Source of the DNA: Cryomorphaceae bacterium
Lineage (GTDB): Bacteria > Bacteroidota > Bacteroidia > Flavobacteriales > Schleiferiaceae
Reading direction: 5' to 3'
Assembly (NCBI GenBank): GCA_017858515.1
Contig: JAFMBM010000009.1
Span: 1 to 64,000 of the forward strand
DNA length: 64,000 nucleotides
The first letter of the stretch is position 1. The number at the start of each line of letters is the position of its first letter. The position numbers were made by a program, and so were the translations under genes. Shown piece after piece: positions 35,544 through 44,792 of the stretch. The notes under the pieces are model-generated. The model ran no database searches and was not told the DNA's origin. It saw only the letters and a list, made by a program, of their open reading frames with translations.

Positions 35544-38500
35544 ATGTTTACTTTCTTTAAATATGAATTTAGGGCTTGGATGAGAAGTCCCCTGCCCTAT
35601 ATTCTCTTAGGTATAATTGCGCTTCTTGTTGTAGGTACAACCTCTTCTGAAAATATAAGTATAGGCGGAGGTGTTGGTAGCGTAAATAAAAATGCCCCCT
35701 CTGTAATTCAATCTCTTTACGGTGCAATGTCTGTGTTGGGATTGCTGATTGCTACTGCTTTTATGAATGGTACAGCCATGCGCGATTTTGACAATAAAAT
35801 GGATGGCCTAATATTTACCAAACCCATAAATAAAGCTTCTTATTTTTTCGGGAAGTTTTTAGGTGCTTATACGGCCTCTATGATACCCCTTTTGGGCGTG
35901 AGCATTGGAGCCATCGCGGGTCCAATGATGCCTTGGGCAACTTCTGAACGCTACAGTGAAATCATTCTTTCTGGTCATCTTTCAGGACTTCTTGGCTTTG
36001 CCTTACCAAATATGCTTTTAGGCGGGGTGCTGCTCTATTCTCTTTCAATGATTTTCAGATCTGCCATTGTTTCTTGGATTGGAGCAATGCTATTGCTAGT
36101 GTTTCTGTCTATTGCTGGAGGACTATCTGCCGATATTGACAATCAGTTTTGGGCAAGTATGGTGGATCCTTTTGGAGAAAATGCATCCAGCATTGTAGGC
36201 AAGTATAGAACGGTTGAAGAGAACAATCTTGGCCCCATTCCGATAAGTGGATACCTGCTTACGAATCGCTTGGTTTGGTCGGGTGTAGCGCTCCTTATCT
36301 TGGGACTCACCTACACTCGATTTAGTTTTACCCTCCGATCTTCCAAAAAATTAAAGAAAAAAGGTGCAAATCCAGTACAAGAACAGAATACTTCAACGGT
36401 TCCTCAATTAAAAGAACCCAGCTATTCCATTCTCCCAGGAAACAACTCATTTGCTAGCTTCATCTCTATCTTTTCATTTGAACTGAAGTCTATTATTCGC
36501 AATCCTACCTTCCTAATTCTTATTGCTATTGGTACTATAAACCTATTGGTTGGCTTGTACTTTTTCTCAGAAGGTTATGGGGTTGAAACCTATCCTGTTA
36601 CGTATAGTGTTATAGATCAGATACAAGGAAGTTTTTATTTATTTCTAATTGCCATTATTATTTTTTACTCAGGTGTTCTGGTTTTTAGAGACCGAGATGT
36701 TCATATCAATGAAATTAAAGACGCTACTCCTTATTCTTCTGGATTGTATCTCACGGCAAAAGTGACTGCTCTCATAAGTGCGGTGGCTCTTGTTTTAGCC
36801 TCTACTGTTGTAGTTGGAATTTGCACTCAACTGCTAAATGGATTTTATGATATCAAGCCCGAGGTCTACTTTATGTCGGTGATGGTTTTAGACCTCTTTA
36901 ATTTCATCCATTTAGCCATTCTTGCTATTTTCTTTCATTACATACTAAATAACAAGTACTTAGCATACTTTGTCTTTGTTCTATTCATTATCTTAAACTC
37001 CTTCATTTGGGGTGTTTTGGAGATCAATAGCAATATGCTGCAGTTCGGTGGAAATCCTTCGTTTACCTACAGTGATATGAACGGCTATGGTCCGTTTTTA
37101 ACTGGAAACTTCTGGTTTAACTTATACTGGACATTGTTCTGCGTTATACTACTGTATTTCGCGTATGGGTTCTATTTGCGGGGCAGAGAGAAAGGCAAAA
37201 AACGTTGGAACGATTTCTCTCGACGTTTAAAATCAGTTCGAACTTCATATGGATTGATCGTGTTGCTCTTTCTTTTAACGGCTGGCTTTGTATTTTATAA
37301 CACCCAGATAATTAATGATTATGACACACAGAAGGTAAGTGAGCAAAAGCAACTAGACTATGAACTAACCTACAAGAAATACGAAGGTATTCCCACCATT
37401 TCATACTATAATCTAGAGTATGATTTGAATTTGTTTCCACACAAAAGAAATCTCGACGCACATATTCTCTGTTACGGATACAACCGAAGTGGTGAGACCA
37501 TTTCTGAATTGCATTTTACAGACGGTGGATTCTCAGACAGCTTGGTCATTGTAGTAGAAAATGGTGAGCAAACCTTAAGAGATAGACGATTGGGTTACCG
37601 TATATTCAAATTGGATCCTCCTTTGCAAAATGGCGATTCAATTTTAATTACGGTTGATAATAAGGTCATTAACCGTGGCTTTGAAAACGAAGTTAGTATC
37701 ACTTCTGTAACTCAAAACGGAAGCTTCTTTAACAATTCTGATCTACTTCCAAGTCTAGGCTATCAATCCGGCTACGAGATTTCCGATAAGAATAAAAGGA
37801 AGAAAAAAGAGCTTCCTGCTAAAAATCGATTGCCCGTATTAGATCCTAGTGATTCTCTAACCCGAATGTCAAATTATATCGATGCAGATTGGGTTACCAT
37901 GAAGGCAAGGATTAGTACTGAACTTGATCAAATTGCCATAGCACCTGGAAGCCTAAAGAAAGAATATACGGAAGGCGAAAGAAGGTGTTTTGAATATGAG
38001 CTGGATCATAAAGCCTTGAATTTCTTCTCCTTTATGTCGGCTCGATATGAAGTCGCTCGTGAAAAATGGAATGGAATAGACTTAGAGGTTTATTATATCC
38101 CAGAACACAGTTACAATGTGGAGAACATGAAAACCAGCCTAAAAAAGTCGCTCGCCTATTATACTAGAGAGTTTGGGCCCTATTTTCAAAAACAAGCTCG
38201 AATCATTGAATTCCCACGCTATTCAAGCTTCGCACAAGCATTTGCAGGAACCATGCCCTACAGTGAAGGAATAGGTTTCATTTACGATCTCCGCGAAGTG
38301 GAAGAGGATAAAATTGATATGGCTTTCTATGTAGTAGCTCATGAAATGGGACATCAATGGTGGGCGCATCAATTGGTTGGTTCTGCTATGCAAGGCTCTG
38401 AAATGATGAGCGAAAGCTTTTCTCAGTACAGTGCTTTGATGGTTATGGAAGAAGAGTACGGCAGAGATAAGATGAAGAAGTTCTTGAAATATGAAGCCGA

Positions 38501-39122
38501 TAGATACTTGAGAGGAAGAAGTTCAGAAAGAGAGGCTGAACGTCCTCTTATGAGGGTAGAACGCCAAGGATATATTCACTATCCCAAAGGCAGTCTGGTG
38601 ATGTATTACCTCAAAGAAATGATTGGAGAAGAAAAGGTAAACGAAGCTTTAAAAAGTTTGATAAATACCTTCGCTTATCAAGAGCCTCCTTATGCCACTT
38701 CCCAAGATGCTGTAGATGCCTTTCGCAAAGTAACTCCTGACAGTCTTCAATATATTATCACGGACTTATTTGAAGACATTACCCTTTTCTCAAATAGAGT
38801 TGATTCGGTTTATACAAAATCGAAGGGAGATGAATATGAAGTTCTCTTTACTACATTGAGTGAAAAAGTAAAGGCCGATTCACTTGGTGGAGAAACCGTT
38901 GTAGATATCTCCGATTATATAGACATTGCCGTTTTTGGAGTGGCAGATGGAGATGGTTTAGGAAAGCCTTTAGTGTACAAAAGAGTTAAAATCGATAAAA
39001 ACGAAAACACTTATCGCTTTACTGTGGCTGAAAAACCCGGATCGGTAGGCATAGATCCGTACAATTATCTTATCGATCGCACTCCGGATGACAATATCAA
39101 ATCTGTTACTGCCATAGATTAG
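35544..39122 (+). CDS. ABC-2 permease fused to M1-family aminopeptidase
   Basis: A 1192-residue protein with two ABC-2 permease units (about 1-270 and 300-580, 12 or more helices in all) followed by an extracytoplasmic region that ends in a gluzincin peptidase domain (about 760-1060). The zinc site is HEMGHQWWAHQ (His 933 and 937) with the third ligand in SESFSQYSAL, and the exopeptidase-type FAGTMPYSEGIGF stands where M1 enzymes have GAMEN. This layout is known in Bacteroidota as permease/M1 aminopeptidase. Transport and substrate are unknown; peptide import or processing is inferred. Confidence 0.9.
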   Translation: MFTFFKYEFRAWMRSPLPYILLGIIALLVVGTTSSENISIGGGVGSVNKNAPSVIQSLYGAMSVLGLLIATAFMNGTAMRDFDNKMDGLIFTKPINKASYFFGKFLGAYTASMIPLLGVSIGAIAGPMMPWATSERYSEIILSGHLSGLLGFALPNMLLGGVLLYSLSMIFRSAIVSWIGAMLLLVFLSIAGGLSADIDNQFWASMVDPFGENASSIVGKYRTVEENNLGPIPISGYLLTNRLVWSGVALLILGLTYTRFSFTLRSSKKLKKKGANPVQEQNTSTVPQLKEPSYSILPGNNSFASFISIFSFELKSIIRNPTFLILIAIGTINLLVGLYFFSEGYGVETYPVTYSVIDQIQGSFYLFLIAIIIFYSGVLVFRDRDVHINEIKDATPYSSGLYLTAKVTALISAVALVLASTVVVGICTQLLNGFYDIKPEVYFMSVMVLDLFNFIHLAILAIFFHYILNNKYLAYFVFVLFIILNSFIWGVLEINSNMLQFGGNPSFTYSDMNGYGPFLTGNFWFNLYWTLFCVILLYFAYGFYLRGREKGKKRWNDFSRRLKSVRTSYGLIVLLFLLTAGFVFYNTQIINDYDTQKVSEQKQLDYELTYKKYEGIPTISYYNLEYDLNLFPHKRNLDAHILCYGYNRSGETISELHFTDGGFSDSLVIVVENGEQTLRDRRLGYRIFKLDPPLQNGDSILITVDNKVINRGFENEVSITSVTQNGSFFNNSDLLPSLGYQSGYEISDKNKRKKKELPAKNRLPVLDPSDSLTRMSNYIDADWVTMKARISTELDQIAIAPGSLKKEYTEGERRCFEYELDHKALNFFSFMSARYEVAREKWNGIDLEVYYIPEHSYNVENMKTSLKKSLAYYTREFGPYFQKQARIIEFPRYSSFAQAFAGTMPYSEGIGFIYDLREVEEDKIDMAFYVVAHEMGHQWWAHQLVGSAMQGSEMMSESFSQYSALMVMEEEYGRDKMKKFLKYEADRYLRGRSSEREAERPLMRVERQGYIHYPKGSLVMYYLKEMIGEEKVNEALKSLINTFAYQEPPYATSQDAVDAFRKVTPDSLQYIITDLFEDITLFSNRVDSVYTKSKGDEYEVLFTTLSEKVKADSLGGETVVDISDYIDIAVFGVADGDGLGKPLVYKRVKIDKNENTYRFTVAEKPGSVGIDPYNYLIDRTPDDNIKSVTAID

Positions 39123-39150
39123 ATTAAGCCCTATTGCGCCGGAGCCTTGT

Positions 39151-39166
39151 GGTGATGCAAATCACA
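39151..39166 (+). promoter_or_regulatory. CRP/FNR-family operator upstream of the MBL-rhodanese gene
   Basis: GGTGATGCAAATCACA contains the perfect dyad GTGAT-GCAA-ATCAC and is one base off the CRP consensus TGTGAT-N4-ATCACA. Its centre is about 43 bases upstream of the expected start of transcription given the -7-like CAACTTTG at 39188-39195, which is the position of a class II activator site. Confidence 0.65.
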
Positions 39167-39187
39167 ATTGAATTGACGGACATATCG

Positions 39188-39195
39188 CAACTTTG
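39188..39195 (+). promoter_or_regulatory. possible -7 element of the MBL-rhodanese gene
   Basis: CAACTTTG, one mismatch from TAnnTTTG, 24 bases upstream of the ATG. The weak match fits a promoter that needs an activator. Confidence 0.4.
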
Positions 39196-39219
39196 CACAG
39201 AATTAGAAAATAAAACAAC

Positions 39220-40638
39220 ATGATTGTAGAACAAATTTATACTGGTTGCCTTGCTCAAGGGGCCTATTATATAGAATCGAAAGGAGAAGCCCTGATTATC
39301 GATCCAATGCGTGAAACAGCCGATTATATCCGTAAGGCGGAAAAGAATCATGCTAAGATCAAATACGTATTAGAAACTCATTTTCATGCCGACTTTGTTT
39401 CTGGGCATGTAGACTTAGCGGCAAAAACAGGTGCTCAGATAGTCTTTGGACCCAATGCAGCACCTAGCTTCACTGCCCATATTGCGAGTGATGGAGAAGA
39501 GCTTTCTTTGGGTGACGTCCGTATAAAGGTTCTGCATACTCCAGGGCATACTATGGAGTCTACTACCTTTCTACTATTTGACGAAAATGGGAAGGAATAT
39601 GCCATTTTCACTGGAGATACTCTTTTCATTGGCGATGTTGGAAGACCCGATCTAGCTGTAAAATCGGATTTAACGCAAGAAGATTTAGCTTCTCATCTAT
39701 TTGATAGTCTAAGAAATAAAATTATGACTCTCCCTGATTATGTATTGGTTTATCCCGCTCATGGTGCTGGTTCTGCTTGTGGTAAAAACATGAGTAAAGA
39801 AACTTGGGATACGCTTGGAAATCAGAAGAAATCCAATTACGCCCTTCGCTCTGATATGTCTCGTGAAGAGTTCATAAAGGAAGTAACTGACGGGCTCCTT
39901 CCACCTCCGTTTTACTTTCCTCTAAATGTGGGAATGAATAAAACGGGCTACGACTCTTTCGACACGGTAATGAAAAGAGGTCTTATTGGCTTAAACCCTG
40001 CCGAATTTGAAGCGGCAGCCAATGCCACTTCCGCCCTTATACTAGACACTCGCAATCATGCTGATTTCGTAAAAGGCTTCATTCCTAATTCAATTTTCAT
40101 TGGTATTGATGGTGGATTTGCTCCTTGGGTTGGAACTTTAATCCCAGACATCAAGCAAGAGATTCTCATTGTAGCCGATGAAGGAAGAGAGGAAGAAGTA
40201 ATCACCCGCTTGTCTAGAGTAGGTTACGATCATACCATTGGATATCTTAAAGGTGGCCTCGAAAGCTGGAAGAATGCTGGTGGAGAAGTCGATAGCATTG
40301 AAAGTATCTCCGCAGAGGGCTTTGAAGAGTTAACAAAAAAAGGCGATTTGCAGGTGGTTGATGTTCGTAAGAAATCAGAATACGCCAATGGTCATTTGAA
40401 GAATGCTCTCTTGTTACCCTTAGACAATATCAATCAAGAAATGGCTTCTTTTCCGATGGGAGAGGGTAAAAAGTTCATCCATTGTGCAGGAGGATATCGT
40501 TCTGTAATAGCCAGCAGTATTTTAAAAGCAAGAGGTTTCTCTGGCCTTGTGAATATAGAGGGTGGATTTGCTGAAATTAAAAAGACTGGATTAGATATAG
40601 AGGTTTCAAAAGAAGCTACGAGTTGTTCTAATTCATAA
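39220..40638 (+). CDS. MBL-fold persulfide dioxygenase-like protein with two rhodanese domains
   Basis: The 472 residues have an ETHE1-like metallo-beta-lactamase domain (1-250: THFHADFVSGH metal motif, HTPGHTMES, FTGDTLFIGDVGRPDL, YPAHGAGSACGK) and two rhodanese domains (about 265-365 and 370-465). The second has the active loop HCAGGYRS with the catalytic Cys; the first has VADEGREEE and no Cys, so it is structural. Such proteins oxidise glutathione or other persulfides and pass sulfur on. Only one or two metal contacts differ from canonical (HADF rather than HADH). It stands alone behind a CRP/FNR-like site. Confidence 0.92.
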   Translation: MIVEQIYTGCLAQGAYYIESKGEALIIDPMRETADYIRKAEKNHAKIKYVLETHFHADFVSGHVDLAAKTGAQIVFGPNAAPSFTAHIASDGEELSLGDVRIKVLHTPGHTMESTTFLLFDENGKEYAIFTGDTLFIGDVGRPDLAVKSDLTQEDLASHLFDSLRNKIMTLPDYVLVYPAHGAGSACGKNMSKETWDTLGNQKKSNYALRSDMSREEFIKEVTDGLLPPPFYFPLNVGMNKTGYDSFDTVMKRGLIGLNPAEFEAAANATSALILDTRNHADFVKGFIPNSIFIGIDGGFAPWVGTLIPDIKQEILIVADEGREEEVITRLSRVGYDHTIGYLKGGLESWKNAGGEVDSIESISAEGFEELTKKGDLQVVDVRKKSEYANGHLKNALLLPLDNINQEMASFPMGEGKKFIHCAGGYRSVIASSILKARGFSGLVNIEGGFAEIKKTGLDIEVSKEATSCSNS

Positions 40639-40656
40639 AACCTTTTTATGACTAAG

Positions 40657-40690
40657 ACGCGAGCTCAGTTAAGTGAGTTCGCGTTTTTTT
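40657..40690 (+). terminator. rho-independent terminator after the MBL-rhodanese gene
   Basis: ACGCGAGCTCA / TGAGTTCGCGT hairpin, loop GTTAAG, then a T7 run. Confidence 0.88.
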
Positions 40691-40693
40691 ATT

Positions 40694-42886
40694 TCAGTGC
40701 TTAAACAGTTCTAATTCAGAACTACTTCTACCGATCTTACGAACTTCATTGATAATATGGCTTTTCTCTTCTTCAGTTAAATGCCAACTCAATGATACTT
40801 CATCTGCATTGGTAAGCAAATAATACTCTTTAAATACAGGTTCTATACTAAAGCACTGATTCACGCGATTTTTCAATTCAGCCTTATTAAAGGTTTGAAG
40901 ATTTGAAAAAGATTTTACCACGCCATTCACGGGTCTTAGCCATTGTCCAAAAACACCGGCATCATTTGGCTCCACCACTACCCCTTCTGGGCGATCCCCT
41001 CGAAAGCGCAAAACCAATACTGAAGAACAGTTTTCCTCAATCCAAGGAGAAAGCTTATCCAAAAATCGAATAGAAAATTCAAATCCATCATTGTCGCGCA
41101 CTCCAGCGTCTATAATATCTAATTCTGGATGAGAAGGCAATTGAACCAAGGGCGTTATATAAGGGAAGGTTGCACTCATCCGAAGGGCCGTTACCAAAGG
41201 CAAATCACTTGCTCCATGATTCTCGAACAACCTACCAAATTCCACTCCATCTATTTCCTCCAACTTTTGGGGATATTTAAGCGAACTGCCTAAAAAAGAG
41301 ATAGGACTTGCACACATCATCAACCTTCTGCCATCATTAACTAGAGTTGGAGACAATAAAGTAACGGGCAATTCGGCATTCTTTTCCCCTTCACTACGCT
41401 CGAACAAATTCCCTTTTAAAATTCCATCTGTATTCGCAAGAAGCTTTTGATCAAAAGAATAACCTCTATCCATTCTGTATTTTCTTCCGCCTACTTCTAC
41501 CCTCTTCCATCGAATAAATACATCAGAAAGGGCAAATTGTACCATGGTAGGGTTTAGCAAATCCTTGGCGATATTCGCGCGGCCCGTTTCTAAACGCTGA
41601 TTTCGTTCTGAATCTTCCTCCCACCTATTTCCAAATACTTTTTGATAATAAGTCGCTCCCAACATCCCTCCACTTGCTCCGCTAACTAGAAAACAATGTC
41701 TTGAGAATGAACCGTTTGAAAGACTGTCTAATTGTTTACACAACTCATAGGTAAAAACGGCACTTCTCAATCCTCCACCACTTGCATTCAACAAGATCAA
41801 TGTAGGTCGAGCTTCGCCCGTTCTTTGCTTCCATTTTGTTAAAATAGCTTCCATTTGAGCTATGTCACTATTAATAAGCTCTTCTGAGTTTAACGAAAGA
41901 ATTTGATTTTCAGAATATTCTACTGGATCTTTAGTATAATCCATCCCAAAGGCTGGATGAAAAGCCTTCAAAAAATGCAATTGATTAATTATGGTAAAGG
42001 CTACAATCAAAAAAACCAAACTCCATGATTTAAACCATGTATACAAAAGACTGTACAGAAGCAAACCCAAGGATAAAAGCAAAAAGGCCGAAGCCGCTGC
42101 AGGTAAAACCAAAACACTTTGAGTTGAAGAGAAATAACCCAAAAACAGTATGAGAATAATTAACCCTATAAGAAATAAAACTGCACTAAAGTGATGTCTA
42201 TGAATGGTTTGAAGTAAAAGATCATTGGCGTAATGGCGCGCGCTTCTAGCCAATCGAATCTTGACTGGACTTTTTAAGTAAGCATATACACTTTCATGAT
42301 TTAAATCGGATAAATATTTCTCATCGAATTTTCCGATTAACGACGCCAGTGTCTTGCGCTTCTTTTGCGGCACTACAGGCGGGGCAATGGATTTGAGGGT
42401 AGAGAAGAAATAGGAAAAGATTAAGGCTATTATAAGTATGGCTCCCAATAAAAGCATAAAAATGTCCGAGAATATTTGATAGACTGAATATCCGTCTGAG
42501 TATAGAAAATGGGCAATGTTAATCACATAGGTCGAGTAAAAAACAATGGGAAGTAATGAATTATTAATGGCAAAACGATAGAAAGGACGGTGCAAGGTGG
42601 CTAAAAAGGGAAAGCGAAGACTATGAAAAATGTAGGTTGAAATATGAAAGGCCATTACGAATAGGCCAGAGAATACTCCCAGAAGAAAAAACGAAAAAGA
42701 CCATACCTTTTCGAGATATTCAGGTGCCAAAAAAAGATAATGAACCCCATATCGGGTGAAGGCGTTTCCAGTTACAATGGCAATAAGAATACCCCAAATT
42801 GCAACCAAAGGAATATTCCTTCTCAACATTATTGTGAGAAGAGAAAATGGAAAAAACTTAGAAAATAGCAGCTTAAGTCTACTCAT
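40694..42886 (-). CDS. membrane-anchored patatin-like phospholipase
   Basis: A 730-residue protein with an N-terminal membrane half (about seven or eight helices, 15-330) and a C-terminal patatin/cPLA2-like hydrolase. The oxyanion hole is NASGGGLRSAVFTYEL, the nucleophile elbow is SGASGG (GxSxG, in FLVSGASGGMLGA) and the catalytic Asp is in IIDAGVRDNDGF, a DAG/DG variant. It would hydrolyse lipid acyl esters on the cytoplasmic side of, or within, the inner membrane. Stand-alone gene with a terminator shared from the opposite side. The substrate is unknown. Confidence 0.85.
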   Translation of the reverse strand: MSRLKLLFSKFFPFSLLTIMLRRNIPLVAIWGILIAIVTGNAFTRYGVHYLFLAPEYLEKVWSFSFFLLGVFSGLFVMAFHISTYIFHSLRFPFLATLHRPFYRFAINNSLLPIVFYSTYVINIAHFLYSDGYSVYQIFSDIFMLLLGAILIIALIFSYFFSTLKSIAPPVVPQKKRKTLASLIGKFDEKYLSDLNHESVYAYLKSPVKIRLARSARHYANDLLLQTIHRHHFSAVLFLIGLIILILFLGYFSSTQSVLVLPAAASAFLLLSLGLLLYSLLYTWFKSWSLVFLIVAFTIINQLHFLKAFHPAFGMDYTKDPVEYSENQILSLNSEELINSDIAQMEAILTKWKQRTGEARPTLILLNASGGGLRSAVFTYELCKQLDSLSNGSFSRHCFLVSGASGGMLGATYYQKVFGNRWEEDSERNQRLETGRANIAKDLLNPTMVQFALSDVFIRWKRVEVGGRKYRMDRGYSFDQKLLANTDGILKGNLFERSEGEKNAELPVTLLSPTLVNDGRRLMMCASPISFLGSSLKYPQKLEEIDGVEFGRLFENHGASDLPLVTALRMSATFPYITPLVQLPSHPELDIIDAGVRDNDGFEFSIRFLDKLSPWIEENCSSVLVLRFRGDRPEGVVVEPNDAGVFGQWLRPVNGVVKSFSNLQTFNKAELKNRVNQCFSIEPVFKEYYLLTNADEVSLSWHLTEEEKSHIINEVRKIGRSSSELELFKH

Positions 42887-43002
42887 TCTATCAAATGTAC
42901 TGTTTGGCTAGCCATTAAATTATTCGACTTAAAGTTTTAAATAACTTTTTTTTCTCCTATGTGGAATAAATCTTGGTAGCATCCAGAAAACTACTTCTAG
43001 CT

Positions 43003-43599
43003 ATGAACAGAAAAGATTTTCTCAGAACCAGTGTATTTAGCGCCTTTGCACTTTCAACTTTTGGATTTATTGTAAAAAAAGAAGAAAATTTCAGCGGAGA
43101 TTGTGAGACTACCAATGATATTCTAGGCCCGTTTTACCGAGACAATGCTCCAGTTCGAAACAATCTGATAAACAAAGACATGGAAGGGCAAGAAGTACTA
43201 ATAAAGGGAATTGTGTACGGATCCGATTGCAGTACTCCCTTAAAAGATGCAAAAGTTGAGATTTGGCATTGTAGCAATAAAGGCGAATACGATAATACTT
43301 CTGATAAATATCAACATAGAGCCCAATGGTATACAGATGAAAATGGGTTCTACTCTTTTAAGACATTACTTCCAGGTAAATATTTAAATGGAAACCAATT
43401 TAGACCTGCGCATATTCACTTTAGGGTGAGCGCAAAAAATCAAGACGAGCTTATTTCTCAACTGTACTTTAAGGGAGACCCACATATTACTTCTGATCCT
43501 TGGGCAAAAAAGAAGTCAGCTGAGAATCGGATTCTTCCCATTGTGCTAGAAGATTCCATGGGCAATTTGGTCGTTAACTTTAACATTTATCTTAGTTAG
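43003..43599 (+). CDS. exported intradiol ring-cleavage dioxygenase-like protein
   Basis: A 198-residue protein. The start MNRKDFLRTSVFSAFALSTFGF is a Tat-like signal (RKDFLR, with one Arg replaced by Lys). The mature part has the beta-sandwich of Fe(III) catechol 1,2-/protocatechuate dioxygenases: ILGPFYRDNAP, IKGIVYGSDCSTPLKDAKVEIWHC, GEYDN and NGNQFRPAHIHFRV, with the two His ligands in HIH and Tyr candidates upstream. Aromatic substrate is unknown and no other aromatic-degradation genes are near. I prefer the ATG at 43003; the open frame reaches a GTG ten codons upstream. Confidence 0.82.
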   Translation: MNRKDFLRTSVFSAFALSTFGFIVKKEENFSGDCETTNDILGPFYRDNAPVRNNLINKDMEGQEVLIKGIVYGSDCSTPLKDAKVEIWHCSNKGEYDNTSDKYQHRAQWYTDENGFYSFKTLLPGKYLNGNQFRPAHIHFRVSAKNQDELISQLYFKGDPHITSDPWAKKKSAENRILPIVLEDSMGNLVVNFNIYLS

Positions 43600-43706
43600 G
43601 CCTGAGAACCCTCCGCAAATAATCGAAGTTACTAGAAGCTATCAAAATTTATAATTAATTTATTTTCAATTAATTAATCGATAGATATCAATTAAAAATC
43701 CCTTTT

Positions 43707-43720
43707 CACGCTTAAGCGTG
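43707..43720. repeat. 14-base perfect palindrome CACGCTTAAGCGTG
   Basis: Perfect dyad between the dioxygenase gene and the polysaccharide locus. It could be a repressor-type operator or the hairpin of a terminator lacking a T-run. Confidence 0.4.
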
Positions 43721-43773
43721 AGACTCATTTAAACGGAGAAACTCAACTTTATCCTGTTTAAAAAACTCGACAC

Positions 43774-43902
43774 ATGAAAATCAGAACGACCTACCTCCTA
43801 TTCCTTTTTATCGCAACTAGGATGTCTGCCCAATGGAATCAAATTGGGAGTGAATTAAAAGGTATTGTTAGTGTAGACCGAATTGGTATAAAGACAGTCT
43901 AA
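43774..43902 (+). pseudogene. truncated secreted-protein remnant (42 aa)
   Basis: ATG to TAA gives a signal peptide (MKIRTTYLLFLFIATRMSAQ) plus 22 residues, WNQIGSELKGIVSVDRIG... The start of the mature part matches the usual opening of long type IX-secreted Bacteroidota repeat proteins (WNQIGxDIxGE), which elsewhere run on for hundreds of residues. Here the frame ends at once. It is best read as a decayed or recombined gene end; a short exported peptide is possible. Confidence 0.5.
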
Positions 43903-43955
43903 ATCATTTTCTATGCTTTACTTTTAGACCTTCGTTTCTTTTTTTAAATTTCAAT

Positions 43956-44792
43956 TTGAAATCCATCGCTTCCTTTCGCATTCCACTATTTCTATTCACA
44001 GGGTCCGCTTTCCTTGCATATCTGTTTTCCTACTTTGCATTTACACCGCTTTATGAAAGCAATTGTGTCTTTTTCCCTCCCAACACCCACGCAAACATCC
44101 ATTTAGTGAGCGCTGGAATTCGATTTGGTGGTGATAAAGAAGTGGGAGAACAATTAGAAATGATACAATCTGAAGCCGTTCAACACTCTATGATTGAAGA
44201 GTTTAATCTAATTGAACGATTTGAGATTGATACCTTATCCCCTTTTTGGCTTGAGAATTTGCAGAAAAAATATAATTCTAGAATTCATTTCGATCGAACC
44301 ATAAATAAAAGCATTGTGGTTTCAGTTCAAGATCGAGATGCAAAATTGGCCGCCACTATGGCCAACCGATTGGTAGAACTTGCTGATCAACACAAGAATA
44401 GCGTTGTAAAAGAGAATATTCGTTCTGCGGCCCATTCTGCATTTGAATCTTTTATGGATATGAAAGCGATTGTTGAGAGTATGTCAGATAGCCTTGAAGT
44501 AATGAGGTTGGCGGGTGAAAGTGTTTGGAATTATGGCGAAGAGCGAAAGAGCAGTCGCTTTACACATTATGAACTTCAATACCGTTCTGAGCTCGATCGT
44601 TATTTAAATTTAAAATGGCATTGGGAAGAACTCAACGACCTTCTCCAAGCTGAAGTTCCTAGCAGCTATGTTGTGAGTTCGGCCATTCCGCAAGGCAAAC
44701 CTGTCTTCCCAAAGAAAGGACTTATTGCTTTGATTGCTGGCTTCTTAAGTGCTTTAATCTATCTCTTAATACGAAATCTCAACCTTGCTTGA
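43956..44792 (+). CDS. Wzz-like polysaccharide chain-length/co-polymerase protein
   Basis: A 278-residue inner-membrane protein with two terminal helices (about 8-28 and 255-275) around a periplasmic helical domain. MIQSEAVQHSMIEEFNLIERF and TINKSIVVSVQDRDAKLAATMANRLVELAD are the Wzz/PCP-family core, and the proline-rich AIPQGKPVFPKKG precedes the second helix. It lacks a fused tyrosine kinase. Start is a TTG, as no ATG is available. Opens the polysaccharide block; its end overlaps the O-antigen ligase gene by eight bases. Confidence 0.83.
   Translation: MKSIASFRIPLFLFTGSAFLAYLFSYFAFTPLYESNCVFFPPNTHANIHLVSAGIRFGGDKEVGEQLEMIQSEAVQHSMIEEFNLIERFEIDTLSPFWLENLQKKYNSRIHFDRTINKSIVVSVQDRDAKLAATMANRLVELADQHKNSVVKENIRSAAHSAFESFMDMKAIVESMSDSLEVMRLAGESVWNYGEERKSSRFTHYELQYRSELDRYLNLKWHWEELNDLLQAEVPSSYVVSSAIPQGKPVFPKKGLIALIAGFLSALIYLLIRNLNLA

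Larger units (their letters stand above)
43600..43955. other. intergenic region before the polysaccharide locus
   Basis: A+T-rich stretch. It contains the 14-base palindrome CACGCTTAAGCGTG (43707-43720) and the 42-codon open frame at 43774. No strong promoter match was found for the Wzz-like gene; TACTTTTA in the last 30 bases is one mismatch from TAnnTTTG. Confidence 0.4.
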
